Shown piece by piece: positions 14,753-23,248 of a stretch of 37,067 nt of DNA (position 1 is its first letter; each line of letters opens with the position of its first letter). The position numbers and the translations under genes are program-made. Source of the DNA: Candidatus Avichristensenella intestinipullorum (GTDB lineage Bacteria; Bacillota; Clostridia; Christensenellales; Aristaeellaceae); contig DVFI01000062.1 in assembly GCA_018713305.1 (NCBI GenBank), positions 1-37,067 on the forward strand, written 5' to 3'. The notes under the pieces are model-generated. The model was not told where the DNA came from and searched no databases. It saw only the letters and a program-made list of their open reading frames with translations.

Positions 14753-16423
14753 ATGGTTTCAGACAAGCGAAAGATGGCGTTTTGCGCTTTGCTGCTGGCG
14801 GTCGGCTTTTTGGTGACCGGCTGCGCCACGGTGCCTCCGCAGCCCATAGGGTCCGGGTCTTCCGCCACGGCCGCGCCGGCCGCGTCGGATGCGGCTGCGG
14901 TGGGCCAGGGCACGGCTGTGCCGGCAGAGAACACGGAACCGGTTTCCGCTCCCGCCGAATCCGCCGGCGTGGCCGACGCTACGGCCCCGGCCGTCGCCGA
15001 CGCGCCGCAGACGGTGGAGATTTTTTATTCCGGCATGCCTTCCATGATGGGCTTTGCCGACGCGCCGCAGGCCACGGTGTATGAGCAGACCGCGGAGGCG
15101 CTGCCGGCGTGCGTCAGCCTGTGCTGGTCCTCGGCGCAGGTTTTGTTTTATCGCTACAGCGTGCAGACGGACAAGGCGGGCATGGCCGTAACGCGGGATA
15201 CGCTGCTGCGCTGGGTGGGCGAGCCCGCCTTTTACCGCGACGAGCCCATGACGAACCAGCCTGCGCGCGTCAAGGCGGAAGGCGAAGCAATCAGCACGGA
15301 GGCGGCCCGCCTGAACGAACCGGTGCCGGATTTCTTTGCCGTGGCCGGCGTCGAAAGGCCGGCGGCTTCGGGAAGCCTGTCCGGAACCCCGGCGGCCGTC
15401 GCCGCGTCCGATCCTGCGGCGCTGACGCTGATTGTGACGGACTTGCACGAGCTGCGCATGGACGACGGCGCGCTGCTGTCCGCGCTGAACCAGTATGCGC
15501 TGGAAGCCGGGCGGACGGTGGGCGTGGCGGCCATCCGCAGCGAATTTGCCGGCTATGTGCCGGAGGTGGGCGCAAACGGCACGTCGTTTGTCTGGGGCGA
15601 CGAGCCCTCGGGCTCTTTGGAGACGACGCTGGATTACGGCGACTATACGCTGGGCATATCCATTGACCCCGAACAGCGCCAGACCGCGCCGCGTCCCTTC
15701 TATGTGCTGTGCATCGGGGAGCAGGAGGCGGTGGACGCCTATCTGGCGGCGCTGTCCGGGCGCCTGCAGGGCGAGCTGGCCGCCAATCAGGCCTTCCGAA
15801 TGGAAACGGCCGTGTTTGGCGGCGCGTATGTGCCGCAGGGCTATACAATGGCGGGCCATATGCGCTACCTGTCCGGGCAGGGCGTGACCGCCGTGGCCGA
15901 CCCGTCCGCTCCGGCGGGCGTGGCGCTGGTGGAGCTGAAGGCTTCGCAGCAGACGCGCTACCTGGAATGGGAGCTGGACTATACCGTGCATGCCTCCGAC
16001 CCGCGCGGCGCCAGCCTGGCGGCGGAGGACTTCACCTTCATCGCCGAGGCGGTTTCCGCGCAGCAGCGCACGGTGCTGCCCAACCTGTCCTGGCAGATTG
16101 CCGCGGCGCAGGGCAACACGGTGACGCTGCGGCTGCGCCTGGAACTGCCGCAGGGCGCGCTGTCCAGCGGTTCCTATACCATGGAAATCTTCGGAAGCCT
16201 GGCCGCGCCGGACGAGCTGCCCGGCTCGGACTGGGCGGCGGATTTCGGCTACGACGCCGACGGCGCGCAGATTCTGCAAATGGAGCAGGGAACGCTCGCC
16301 TTTGACGGCAGCCGCACGCTGTTCCTTTCGCGGCTGATTGACACGCTGGGCGTAGCAAACCTGGGACGCCTGGGCGTGACGTCCCTGGGCATGGTCAGCC
16401 TTGCGCTGACGGTGTACGCCTGA
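14753..16423 (+). CDS. Lipoprotein with possible degenerate VWA-like domain
   Basis: Not a recognised family. It is a 556 aa lipoprotein with signal sequence and lipobox LVTGC (lipidated C24), then an Ala/Pro/Ser-rich linker to about residue 85. A folded region starts at IFYSGMPSMMGF (90-101), which sits where a VWA domain would have a DxSxS strand but lacks the Asp. LIVTDLHELR (about 225-234) resembles the second VWA strand, and RPFYVLCIG (about 313-321) is another strand-turn block. The C-terminal part is beta-rich and ends in a hydrophobic stretch. Gene order with the tubulin-like and Hsp70-like proteins suggests an extracytoplasmic component of the same complex. The VWA comparison is inference. 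Confidence 0.75.
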   Translation: MVSDKRKMAFCALLLAVGFLVTGCATVPPQPIGSGSSATAAPAASDAAAVGQGTAVPAENTEPVSAPAESAGVADATAPAVADAPQTVEIFYSGMPSMMGFADAPQATVYEQTAEALPACVSLCWSSAQVLFYRYSVQTDKAGMAVTRDTLLRWVGEPAFYRDEPMTNQPARVKAEGEAISTEAARLNEPVPDFFAVAGVERPAASGSLSGTPAAVAASDPAALTLIVTDLHELRMDDGALLSALNQYALEAGRTVGVAAIRSEFAGYVPEVGANGTSFVWGDEPSGSLETTLDYGDYTLGISIDPEQRQTAPRPFYVLCIGEQEAVDAYLAALSGRLQGELAANQAFRMETAVFGGAYVPQGYTMAGHMRYLSGQGVTAVADPSAPAGVALVELKASQQTRYLEWELDYTVHASDPRGASLAAEDFTFIAEAVSAQQRTVLPNLSWQIAAAQGNTVTLRLRLELPQGALSSGSYTMEIFGSLAAPDELPGSDWAADFGYDADGAQILQMEQGTLAFDGSRTLFLSRLIDTLGVANLGRLGVTSLGMVSLALTVYA

Positions 16424-16436
16424 AAGGGGGGCGCTG

Positions 16437-17030
16437 ATGAACCGTTTCCTTTCCACCTGCTGGCGCGTGCTGCTGATTCTGCTGGTCTATCTGGTGCTGG
16501 GCGTGCCGGTCGTAGGGCTGATGATTCCCGGCGCGGGCGGAGAAAGCGTGCAGATTCCCATGCTCTTTCAGAGCGCGCTGCGCGCGGCGGCTTACGGGCA
16601 GGGCTTTTTCCCCGACAACGTCTATTATGAAGACTGGCAGCAGTTTTGCAGCGCCTACGCGATGAACTGCCTGTTCCTGTCGCTGGGGCTGGTGGCGCTC
16701 TGGAACGTGCTGTACGCGCCCTTTGCGCTGGGCCGAAACCACGAAAACTCCGCGCGCGTGACGATATGGGTGTTCGTGGCGCTGCATATCGGCCTGCAGC
16801 TGGCGTATGCGTTTTATGTGTTTACCCTGGGCGCGCATATCTGGGCGTGGCTGATTACCCAGCCGTTCGGGCTGCGGCTGCTGTTGCTGCTGCCGCAGCT
16901 GCTGGTGCTGCCGTTTTATCTGTCCGTCCGCGCGCTATGCCCGTATCGGATTTATAACGTATTTCCCATCTTTGCCCGCCTGCGCGGCCAGTTGGGCCTT
17001 CGGGTCTATTCCCGGCGCGGCGCGCGCTGA
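16437..17030 (+). CDS. Four-helix integral membrane protein
   Basis: A 197 aa membrane protein of no recognised family. Hydrophobic segments are at about 9-31, 72-93, 105-130 and 140-165. A polar loop of about 40 residues follows the first helix, and the C-terminus is strongly basic (RLRGQLGLRVYSRRGAR), which should face the cytoplasm. It lies 13 bp after the lipoprotein gene and 12 bp before the tubulin-like gene, so the three are almost certainly co-translated. Plausible role: membrane anchor linking the outside lipoprotein to the cytoplasmic NTPases. Confidence 0.75.
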   Translation: MNRFLSTCWRVLLILLVYLVLGVPVVGLMIPGAGGESVQIPMLFQSALRAAAYGQGFFPDNVYYEDWQQFCSAYAMNCLFLSLGLVALWNVLYAPFALGRNHENSARVTIWVFVALHIGLQLAYAFYVFTLGAHIWAWLITQPFGLRLLLLLPQLLVLPFYLSVRALCPYRIYNVFPIFARLRGQLGLRVYSRRGAR

Positions 17031-17042
17031 AAGGAGCGAGGC

Positions 17043-18524
17043 ATGGCCAATCATTTCCTGGTATTCATCGGGGGCACCGGCGCAAAATGCGCCGAGGCCT
17101 TTGTGCAGCTTGCGGCCTGCGGCGCGATGGGCGGGCCGGAAAACACCTATCATATCCTGACCCTGGACGTGGACGCAACCAACGGCAACCGCATGCTGGC
17201 GATAGAGGCGCTGGCGCGCTACCGCCTGCTGCGCGAGCAGTTCCCCGCGACCGGCCAGTTTGCCGGCAGCACGCTGCTGGGACCCAACCTGGTGCACTAC
17301 GACTGGCACGTGCAGCTGCCCGACAATTTCCCCAACGCGGCGGGCGTCAACTGCCTTCACGCCATGCGCGCCCAGAACAACGCCGAGGAAGAGACGCTCA
17401 TGCGCCTTTTGTATACGGACGAGGAGATGGGCTTTGACTTTTCCCGCGAGGGCTTCCATGCCATCCCGGCCCTGGGCGCGCCGGTGCTGCAGCATATCCT
17501 GGAACAGGGGCTGGCGCTGGGCGGATGCCAGGCGTTTGTGGACGCGCTGCGCGCGGAGACGGGCGTCAATTCCCGCCTTATCCTGGTCGGTTCCATCTTC
17601 GGCGGGACGGGCGCGTGCGGCATTCCGGCCGTCACGCGGTATCTGACGGACAAGACGCGCGACATCGCCATGGCTGGCAACCTGCTGACCTGCGGCGTGC
17701 TGCTGCTGCCCTACTACCATTTTGCTGAACCGGGGGAAGGGGACGCGCTGGGCGTGCATGCGCGCAAGTTTTACAACAACGCGCGCGGCGCGCTGGCGTT
17801 TTACCGGGATATGGAGCAGGAGCTGGGCTATGAACGCCTGTACCTCATCGGGTCTCCTTTGGATTTCAACATGGGCGCGTACCGCCCGGGCATGGAGAGC
17901 CAGAAAAACCCGCCGACCCCCGTGGAATGGGAAAGCGCGCTGGCCATCGCGCACTGCATTGCCTCGGAGCCGGACGAAACGCGGGGGCGGCAGTTTTACA
18001 AGTGCGTGGCGGGCGAGGGGGACGGAGAAATCCCCAGGCGCCTGTATGCCGGCTGGGAAGGATGGTCGCTGAACATCCGCGAAACGGTGGGCGCGATGGC
18101 GCGCTTTGTGGCGGCGTACATGGGCTATTACCGCCCCTACATTCGCCGCTTTGCCGGGCGGGAGCGCGGGTTTAAGCCGTTTTATGAGGAACTGCTCAAG
18201 GAGTATGTGGACACGCAGGAGGCCGAGCACAAGGGGCTGGCGGCGCTGGAGGCGTTTTGCGCGCGCTGGTGGGAATGGGCGCGCGCCTCGCTGAGCTACG
18301 ATATGCTCACGCAGGCGTGCTTCAGCGGCCGCATGATGACCAGCGGCGGATATCCCTTCGCTGCCCTGAGCAGCCTGGCGGAGGGGCCTGCGGCGTCCAG
18401 CTGGCATGCGGTGGAGGACGCGATGTTCGACGGCATCCGGCCGCTGGACGGCCAGGAGGCGAACCGCGCCGGGCGCAACGCAGGGCTGTTCCTGCACGGA
18501 CTCTACGCGCACTGCGCGCTGTAA
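17043..18524 (+). CDS. Divergent FtsZ/tubulin-like GTPase (Tubulin_2-like)
   Basis: A 493 aa protein with the nucleotide-binding layout of the FtsZ/tubulin superfamily, closest in pattern to the Pfam Tubulin_2 group. A T1-like glycine loop is FIGGTGAK (8-15), a T3-like strand is LTLDVDATNGN (about 40-50), and the tubulin signature GGGTGTG appears as FGGTGACG (186-193). A long C-terminal alpha-helical region follows from about residue 330, rich in Trp and Arg. It is not FtsZ: the fold is embellished and no FtsZ C-terminal tail is present. GTP binding is expected; polymerisation is unproven. AAAGGAG precedes the ATG. Its neighbours are a membrane protein before and an Hsp70-like protein 15 bp after. 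Confidence 0.78.
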   Translation: MANHFLVFIGGTGAKCAEAFVQLAACGAMGGPENTYHILTLDVDATNGNRMLAIEALARYRLLREQFPATGQFAGSTLLGPNLVHYDWHVQLPDNFPNAAGVNCLHAMRAQNNAEEETLMRLLYTDEEMGFDFSREGFHAIPALGAPVLQHILEQGLALGGCQAFVDALRAETGVNSRLILVGSIFGGTGACGIPAVTRYLTDKTRDIAMAGNLLTCGVLLLPYYHFAEPGEGDALGVHARKFYNNARGALAFYRDMEQELGYERLYLIGSPLDFNMGAYRPGMESQKNPPTPVEWESALAIAHCIASEPDETRGRQFYKCVAGEGDGEIPRRLYAGWEGWSLNIRETVGAMARFVAAYMGYYRPYIRRFAGRERGFKPFYEELLKEYVDTQEAEHKGLAALEAFCARWWEWARASLSYDMLTQACFSGRMMTSGGYPFAALSSLAEGPAASSWHAVEDAMFDGIRPLDGQEANRAGRNAGLFLHGLYAHCAL

Positions 18525-18539
18525 AGGAGGCGAAATCAG

Positions 18540-21500
18540 GTGGCAAATCGAAAAAAGGGCGGCGCTGCGCACAGGAGCTTCCTGGCTTTGCCCCGTCTGC
18601 GCGCGGGGCACGGCCTGCAGGCGCCCGTAACCAGCCAATGGACGGAAAACGACCGCGCGCTGGCGCTGATTAGCCGCAGCATCGACGTGCTCAACAGCGC
18701 GGAAAAGGGACATTCCATCCCGGATATCTTCTCCCAGAGCATTCAGTTTGAGTTTGACCTGGGCATCGGAAACGCGCGCGCGGTGGAGCAGTGGCAGGGG
18801 TTGCTGGCGACGCTGCTGCTGGCCGGCGCCGGCGGACAGGCGCGCGTGCGCCCGCTGGATATGGACGCCCTGGGCGACGCGCCCTTTGCGCGCATCTTCC
18901 GCGCGGTGGCCGCGCGGCGTGGCATCGAAGGCATGACGCTCTTCGAGCTGCGCCGCACGGACGGCAGCTGGGGCGCGGTGGCGTTTCGCTTTGCGGGGAT
19001 GCCGACGATGCTGTGCCCTGCCGCGGAAATCCGCGGGCCGTTTGTGGTGGACGACCCCTGGCTCCGGCAGACGGAGCGCGGATGGACGTTTGACGCGCCC
19101 CTTGCGCTGGTGGACGACCCCCGATACGGCGAACGGCGCCTGGCGCTGCGCAACGAAATCTATGCGCTGGCGACGCGCGAAATCCCCGCGCGGGAAAACC
19201 GCGACGGCCTGCAGATGATCCGCCTGCGCGCGTTCTTCGAGTTCCTCAGCCGCGGTGGGGACGGCATCTCGCCCTATCCGGTCAACGCGGAGGTGCGCGC
19301 GGCGCTGTTTACGCAGGACGCGGCCGCGGCGCGCCCGAGTTCGCCGGTGTTTACGGACAGAATCTGCCTGCTGCGGGAAGGGAATGCATACAACCGCATC
19401 CATGCCTGCGCGGTGGAAACCATGCGCATCTTCACCGGTGCGCAGGACAGCGGATGGCGGGCGCTGCTGCCGCTGCGGCGCGCCTTTGCCGAGCGGGAGC
19501 TGGACAAGCTGCGCGCGGGGACGCTGCGCGTGCGGCTGCGCTGGCATAACGGCGCGGTGGAGGCGGAGCTGCAGGACGAGGGCGACCGCGTGCTCGAATC
19601 CCGCCTGTACCGCATCCAGGACCTGGTCAACTACGCCCGCCACCGCAACGCGCCGCAGACGGCGGTCTGGCCGCCCAAAGCGCTGGAGGGCTGGAATCGC
19701 TATTATCTCCTGCGCTACGACGACGGCAACGCGCTGCCCCTGGCCGTGCAGGCGCTGGAAATGAACGCGGGCCCTACGGACCTGGCGCTTTTGCCGCGCA
19801 TGCCGCGCGGCCTGGCCTTCTCGCTGGAGGGCGAGGAAATGGGCGTGCTGCTGTGCGAATATGAGACGATGGTCAATCCGCGCGCGCGGGCGTTTACCCT
19901 GGGGTTTGATTTCGGTACCACCGGCACGACGGCCTACAAATGCGACGCGGCGTCCGGAACGGTGACGCCGGTATCCTTCGAGGAGGACGGCGCGCTGTTC
20001 CTGTTTGGCCGCGAGGAGGGCGCGGATGTGGCGTTGACGGCCAATCTGGTCTGCGAGCATATCGCAGCGCGCGCCACACACTTTACGCTGCTGCGCCAAA
20101 AGGGCGAGGCGGACGCGGGCGCGCTGCTGGGCGCGACCATCCCCTTTGTCACCAGCGCCGCCTTTAACCCGGAACTGGTGCGGGACGTGTCCGACGATTT
20201 GAAATGGGGAACGCTCAGCGCGGACAAGGTACGCGCCAACCTTTTCCTCGAGCAGTACCTGATGATGTGCCTGTGGCATGCCTGCCGCTGCGGCGCGGCG
20301 TCCATCAGCTGGCGGGCCTCGTATCCGCTGTCCATGCACGGCCGCCTGCAGGAGGAGTTTATCGCCAAGGTCCAGACGCTGACGGCGGGGCTGTGCACGC
20401 ATTGCTACCGGATGCCCTATGAAACCTATTTCTGCTCCGAGTCGGAAGCCGTCGGCTTTATGATGATGGACAACGCCATCCAGAGCCGCTTCCTGCGCGG
20501 CGTGACCATCAACGACGAGACGGGCTTTTTCTGCCTGGACATCGGCGGAGGTTCGACGGACTTTTCGCTCTGGCAGCACCGCAGGCCGCTGATGCAGGCC
20601 TCGCTGCGCTGGGCGGGCAACGCCATCCTCTGCGAAAGCGTGACGCGCGAGAACCACGGCGAGGGCTGCGCGCCGAGGGAGGAAATCATCGACAGCTTTT
20701 TTGCCACCGGCGGGGACGGACGGCGCGACGCGCTGGCCGAGCCGCTGCGCCAGGGCCGCTTTGACGAGTTCCGCCGCGTATGGAACGTGCTGGTGGACGA
20801 AATCACAGACGCCATGAAAGGCGTGCGCCGCACCGCCGAGCCCCTGGCAGGCTATTTGAACATCGTGCGCTTTAATCTGTACATGCTCCTGTTCTTTGCC
20901 GGCCGCATGGTGGGCAAGGCGCTGGAGGCGGGCTGCCGGGTCGGCATGCAGGGCGCGCCGCTGCCGGTGTGCGTGCTGGGCAACGGCGCCAAGATGATGA
21001 CGCTCCTGTACAACGACGTGGAGCGCATTCAGCGGTCCACGCCGGACGGCGGCATGGAAAGCGTCGTACAGGAGCGCTGCAACCCGGCCCGCTACGAGGA
21101 AGAGATGGGGCGTTTCCTGCGCGTGTTCAAGGCCGGCTGCGCGACGGAAGGCTTTGAAGCGGTCATTATCGAGCCGTTCATGCCCAAGCAGGAGGCGGCG
21201 CGCGGCCTGGCGCTGGCGCCCGAGGCGTTTTTGTCCCGGCGCGCGCGGCAGGACCTGGCGGAGCAGGACGCATGGCCGGCGCAGAGCGCCTACGAGCGCG
21301 AGGCAAACGGCGTCGTCTGCCAGACGATGACCGACGATTTCCGCGCGCTGCTGTCGGACAGCTTTCTGGCGCTGCGCGCCGCGCTGACGACGGAAGAGGA
21401 GCTGCGCGCATTCCTTGCGTCGCTCTTCCCGCAGCCGGAGGGGGATGACCGCTACCAGGCGTCCGCCTATTTCCGGAGCATCTGGGGGCAGTGCCTGCGG

Positions 21501-21620
21501 CAAAACCCGGAGCCCACGCTGCCCGGCCAGCCGCTGCCGGCCCGGGATACCGTCTCCGGGCGCTTTGTCGAGGCGCTGGCGGCCATGAACCGGATGATGC
21601 GCGCCGGCCAGAGCGCGTAA
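18540..21620 (+). CDS. Giant protein with embedded Hsp70/actin-like ATPase
   Basis: A 1026 aa cytoplasmic protein starting at GTG 18540 (AAAGGAGG upstream). Residues 1 to about 450 form a domain I do not recognise, with the pieces MTLFELRRTDGSWGAVAFRF and PTMLCPAAEIRGPFVVDD. Next is an actin/Hsp70-type ATPase: phosphate 1 FDFGTTGTT (456-464), phosphate 2 LDIGGGSTDF (666-675) and adenosine motif VLGNGAKMM (812-820). The remaining 200 or so residues are helical. It lacks a DnaK substrate-binding domain, so it is a specialised Hsp70 relative rather than a general chaperone. The position 15 bp after the tubulin-like gene implies that they work together, for example with this ATPase remodelling tubulin-like assemblies (inferred). 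Confidence 0.8.
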   Translation: MANRKKGGAAHRSFLALPRLRAGHGLQAPVTSQWTENDRALALISRSIDVLNSAEKGHSIPDIFSQSIQFEFDLGIGNARAVEQWQGLLATLLLAGAGGQARVRPLDMDALGDAPFARIFRAVAARRGIEGMTLFELRRTDGSWGAVAFRFAGMPTMLCPAAEIRGPFVVDDPWLRQTERGWTFDAPLALVDDPRYGERRLALRNEIYALATREIPARENRDGLQMIRLRAFFEFLSRGGDGISPYPVNAEVRAALFTQDAAAARPSSPVFTDRICLLREGNAYNRIHACAVETMRIFTGAQDSGWRALLPLRRAFAERELDKLRAGTLRVRLRWHNGAVEAELQDEGDRVLESRLYRIQDLVNYARHRNAPQTAVWPPKALEGWNRYYLLRYDDGNALPLAVQALEMNAGPTDLALLPRMPRGLAFSLEGEEMGVLLCEYETMVNPRARAFTLGFDFGTTGTTAYKCDAASGTVTPVSFEEDGALFLFGREEGADVALTANLVCEHIAARATHFTLLRQKGEADAGALLGATIPFVTSAAFNPELVRDVSDDLKWGTLSADKVRANLFLEQYLMMCLWHACRCGAASISWRASYPLSMHGRLQEEFIAKVQTLTAGLCTHCYRMPYETYFCSESEAVGFMMMDNAIQSRFLRGVTINDETGFFCLDIGGGSTDFSLWQHRRPLMQASLRWAGNAILCESVTRENHGEGCAPREEIIDSFFATGGDGRRDALAEPLRQGRFDEFRRVWNVLVDEITDAMKGVRRTAEPLAGYLNIVRFNLYMLLFFAGRMVGKALEAGCRVGMQGAPLPVCVLGNGAKMMTLLYNDVERIQRSTPDGGMESVVQERCNPARYEEEMGRFLRVFKAGCATEGFEAVIIEPFMPKQEAARGLALAPEAFLSRRARQDLAEQDAWPAQSAYEREANGVVCQTMTDDFRALLSDSFLALRAALTTEEELRAFLASLFPQPEGDDRYQASAYFRSIWGQCLRQNPEPTLPGQPLPARDTVSGRFVEALAAMNRMMRAGQSA

Positions 21621-21650
21621 GCTATCGCGGAGACGGAGGGGGTGCGAGGC

Positions 21651-22394
21651 GTGGACGCAACGGCATGGTGGCACCAGGAAATCGAAAGCATGCGCGCGGC
21701 GCTGGAGCGGGGCCATGCGGGCTTGCTGGCGGCGCTGTGCGTCCTGGGGGCGCTGTGCGCGCTGCTGCTTTTCCTGTGCCTGCGCCTCCGGGCCCGGGGA
21801 CGCAAGGTGGAGCGGTGGCTGGAAGGAGAAATGGCGCGGCTGCATGAGGAAATCGCGCGGCTGCACGAGCAGGCGGCGCGGCTGCCCGAAACGGCAAGGG
21901 AACAGCGGCCCGGCGGCGAAGCGCAGACGCGGGGGCCGGTTCGGGCGCAGGCCGCCTCCGTGCGGCCCGCATCCCCGCCGCGCCCTGCGCCGCAGCCCAA
22001 ATACACCCCGCGCGCGCCGGAAGCGCTGGTGCCGCTGCTGAACGAATGGCTTGCCGGCGAAGAGCCGTATAACTTTGTGGAAACCCTGCGCGCCATCGAC
22101 CCGCGCCTGCCCCTGCAGCGCGTGACGCCGCGCGCGGGAACGGACCGGTTTGAAAAAGAAACAATGCTGGAAGACGGCGGCGACGCGCTGTTTGCCTATG
22201 TGCAGGGGGACGACGCGCTGCTGTTTCCCAACTATGGGCGCTTCAGCGCCACGCTGGACCCCAAGCCGCTGTTTGAAGGGGCGAGGTACGCGGGGCGCAT
22301 TCACTCCATCGCGCGGCCGGCGCGCCTGGCGCGATGCGAGGGGGGCGCATGGAAGCTGTGCGAAAAGGGCCGCGTGCAGATGCGGCAGGGATGA
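21651..22394 (+). CDS. Membrane-anchored coiled-coil protein
   Basis: A 247 aa single-pass membrane protein of no recognised family. A short N-terminal segment precedes a transmembrane helix (about 25-45, LLAALCVLGALCALLLFLCL), then an amphipathic coiled coil (about 52-80, with repeated RLHEEIARLHEQAARL), a Pro/Ala/Arg-rich linker (about 88-118) and a beta-rich C-terminal domain ending in WKLCEKGRVQM. The GTG at 21651 is chosen for its distance from GGAGGG; a GTG at 21642 abuts that site. Basic residues after the helix place the coiled coil and C-terminal domain in the cytoplasm, where they could recruit the two NTPases. Confidence 0.7.
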   Translation: MDATAWWHQEIESMRAALERGHAGLLAALCVLGALCALLLFLCLRLRARGRKVERWLEGEMARLHEEIARLHEQAARLPETAREQRPGGEAQTRGPVRAQAASVRPASPPRPAPQPKYTPRAPEALVPLLNEWLAGEEPYNFVETLRAIDPRLPLQRVTPRAGTDRFEKETMLEDGGDALFAYVQGDDALLFPNYGRFSATLDPKPLFEGARYAGRIHSIARPARLARCEGGAWKLCEKGRVQMRQG

Positions 22395-22404
22395 CGGAGG
22401 GAAC

Positions 22405-23118
22405 ATGACGATGCGAAAACATTGGGTGGCCATTGGGCTGGCGCTGGCGCTGCTGCTGAGCGCGGCGGGCGGCCACGCGCTCAGCCAGGCGGAGTATGAG
22501 GAACGGTATGCGCAGATAAGCGCCGAATACGGGCGCATCCGCTACGGGGACACCAACGAGGACATCATTCCCATCAAGGAACGCCTCAAGGAACTGGGGT
22601 ATTACGCCTACAACGTCAACGACCGCTTCCACCGCACGCTGGAAATCGCGCTGCGCGTGTTTTGCCAGCAGATGGGGCTGGAGGGGGACGGACGGGAGCT
22701 GACGCCGCTTTTGCAGGCCATTTTGCGCAACGAGCCGGACCTGCCGGCCGCCATCTCGCCCCAGATTGACACCTCGCTCTATTCCTACGAGCCGGACGGG
22801 ACGACCTACACGCCCTACACCTACGCGCGCCTGATGCGGGAGAGCGTGCGGGAGCAGGCGAGCGTCGGCTTCGAGGGACAGATTGTGCAGGTGGCCGGCG
22901 GCGTGGACGAGCCGTACCTTTACGCCGTGCAAATGGAGGAGGACCCCGAACAGATTGTCTATGTCTCCTACCAGCCGCTGCCGCGCACGACGGCGTTCCA
23001 GGCGGGCGACCGCGTGGCGGTGTTCGGCGTGACGCAGGGCCTGACCGCCGTTGCGCAGATGGGCACGGAGACCCAGCGCCTTTCTGTGGCCGCCGACCGG
23101 GTGGGCTTCCTGCCCTGA
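22405..23118 (+). CDS. Exported protein with peptidoglycan-binding-like domain
   Basis: A 237 aa secreted or membrane-tethered protein with a signal peptide (about residues 1-26, [14 protein letters not shown]). After a short helix comes a PG_binding_1-like unit (about 45-95), recognisable from [23 protein letters not shown] and the helix [16 protein letters not shown]-terminal OB-like beta domain (about 155-237, [11 protein letters not shown] ... [14 protein letters not shown]) follows. The ATG at 22405 has GGAGG about 4 nt upstream; the next Met (22411) is an alternative with better spacing. It is the last gene of the operon and extends the system into the cell wall. Confidence 0.75.
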   Translation: MTMRKHWVAIGLALALLLSAAGGHALSQAEYEERYAQISAEYGRIRYGDTNEDIIPIKERLKELGYYAYNVNDRFHRTLEIALRVFCQQMGLEGDGRELTPLLQAILRNEPDLPAAISPQIDTSLYSYEPDGTTYTPYTYARLMRESVREQASVGFEGQIVQVAGGVDEPYLYAVQMEEDPEQIVYVSYQPLPRTTAFQAGDRVAVFGVTQGLTAVAQMGTETQRLSVAADRVGFLP

Positions 23119-23133
23119 CGGCGGAGAAGCGGA

Positions 23134-23165
23134 GCGCGCGGCCGGAAACGGGGGCGCGCGGCCGG
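23134..23165. repeat. Twelve-base direct repeat upstream of lepA
   Basis: GCGCGCGGCCGG occurs at 23134-23145 and 23154-23165, a 20 bp period, just upstream of the lepA -35 box. No T-run follows, so it does not look like a terminator for the preceding operon. Confidence 0.5.
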
Positions 23166-23168
23166 GGC

Positions 23169-23197
23169 TTGCAATTTCTGCCGCCTTCCTTTATGAT
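23169..23197 (+). promoter_or_regulatory. Promoter of lepA
   Basis: TTGCAA (23169-23174), a 17 bp spacer and TATGAT (23192-23197), about 50 bp before the ATG. Confidence 0.65.
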
Positions 23198-23248
23198 AGG
23201 GGGCGCCCGGGACCACGGGATGTAACCACAGGATTCGGAGGCAACAGG

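Noticed and set aside
16935-22538. Minus-strand open frame of 1867 codons opposite the tubulin-like operon
   Set aside because: Arises from GC-rich third codon positions of the plus-strand genes. The translation is rich in Arg, His, Gln and Ala without family motifs, and the plus strand has clear ribosome binding sites and domains.
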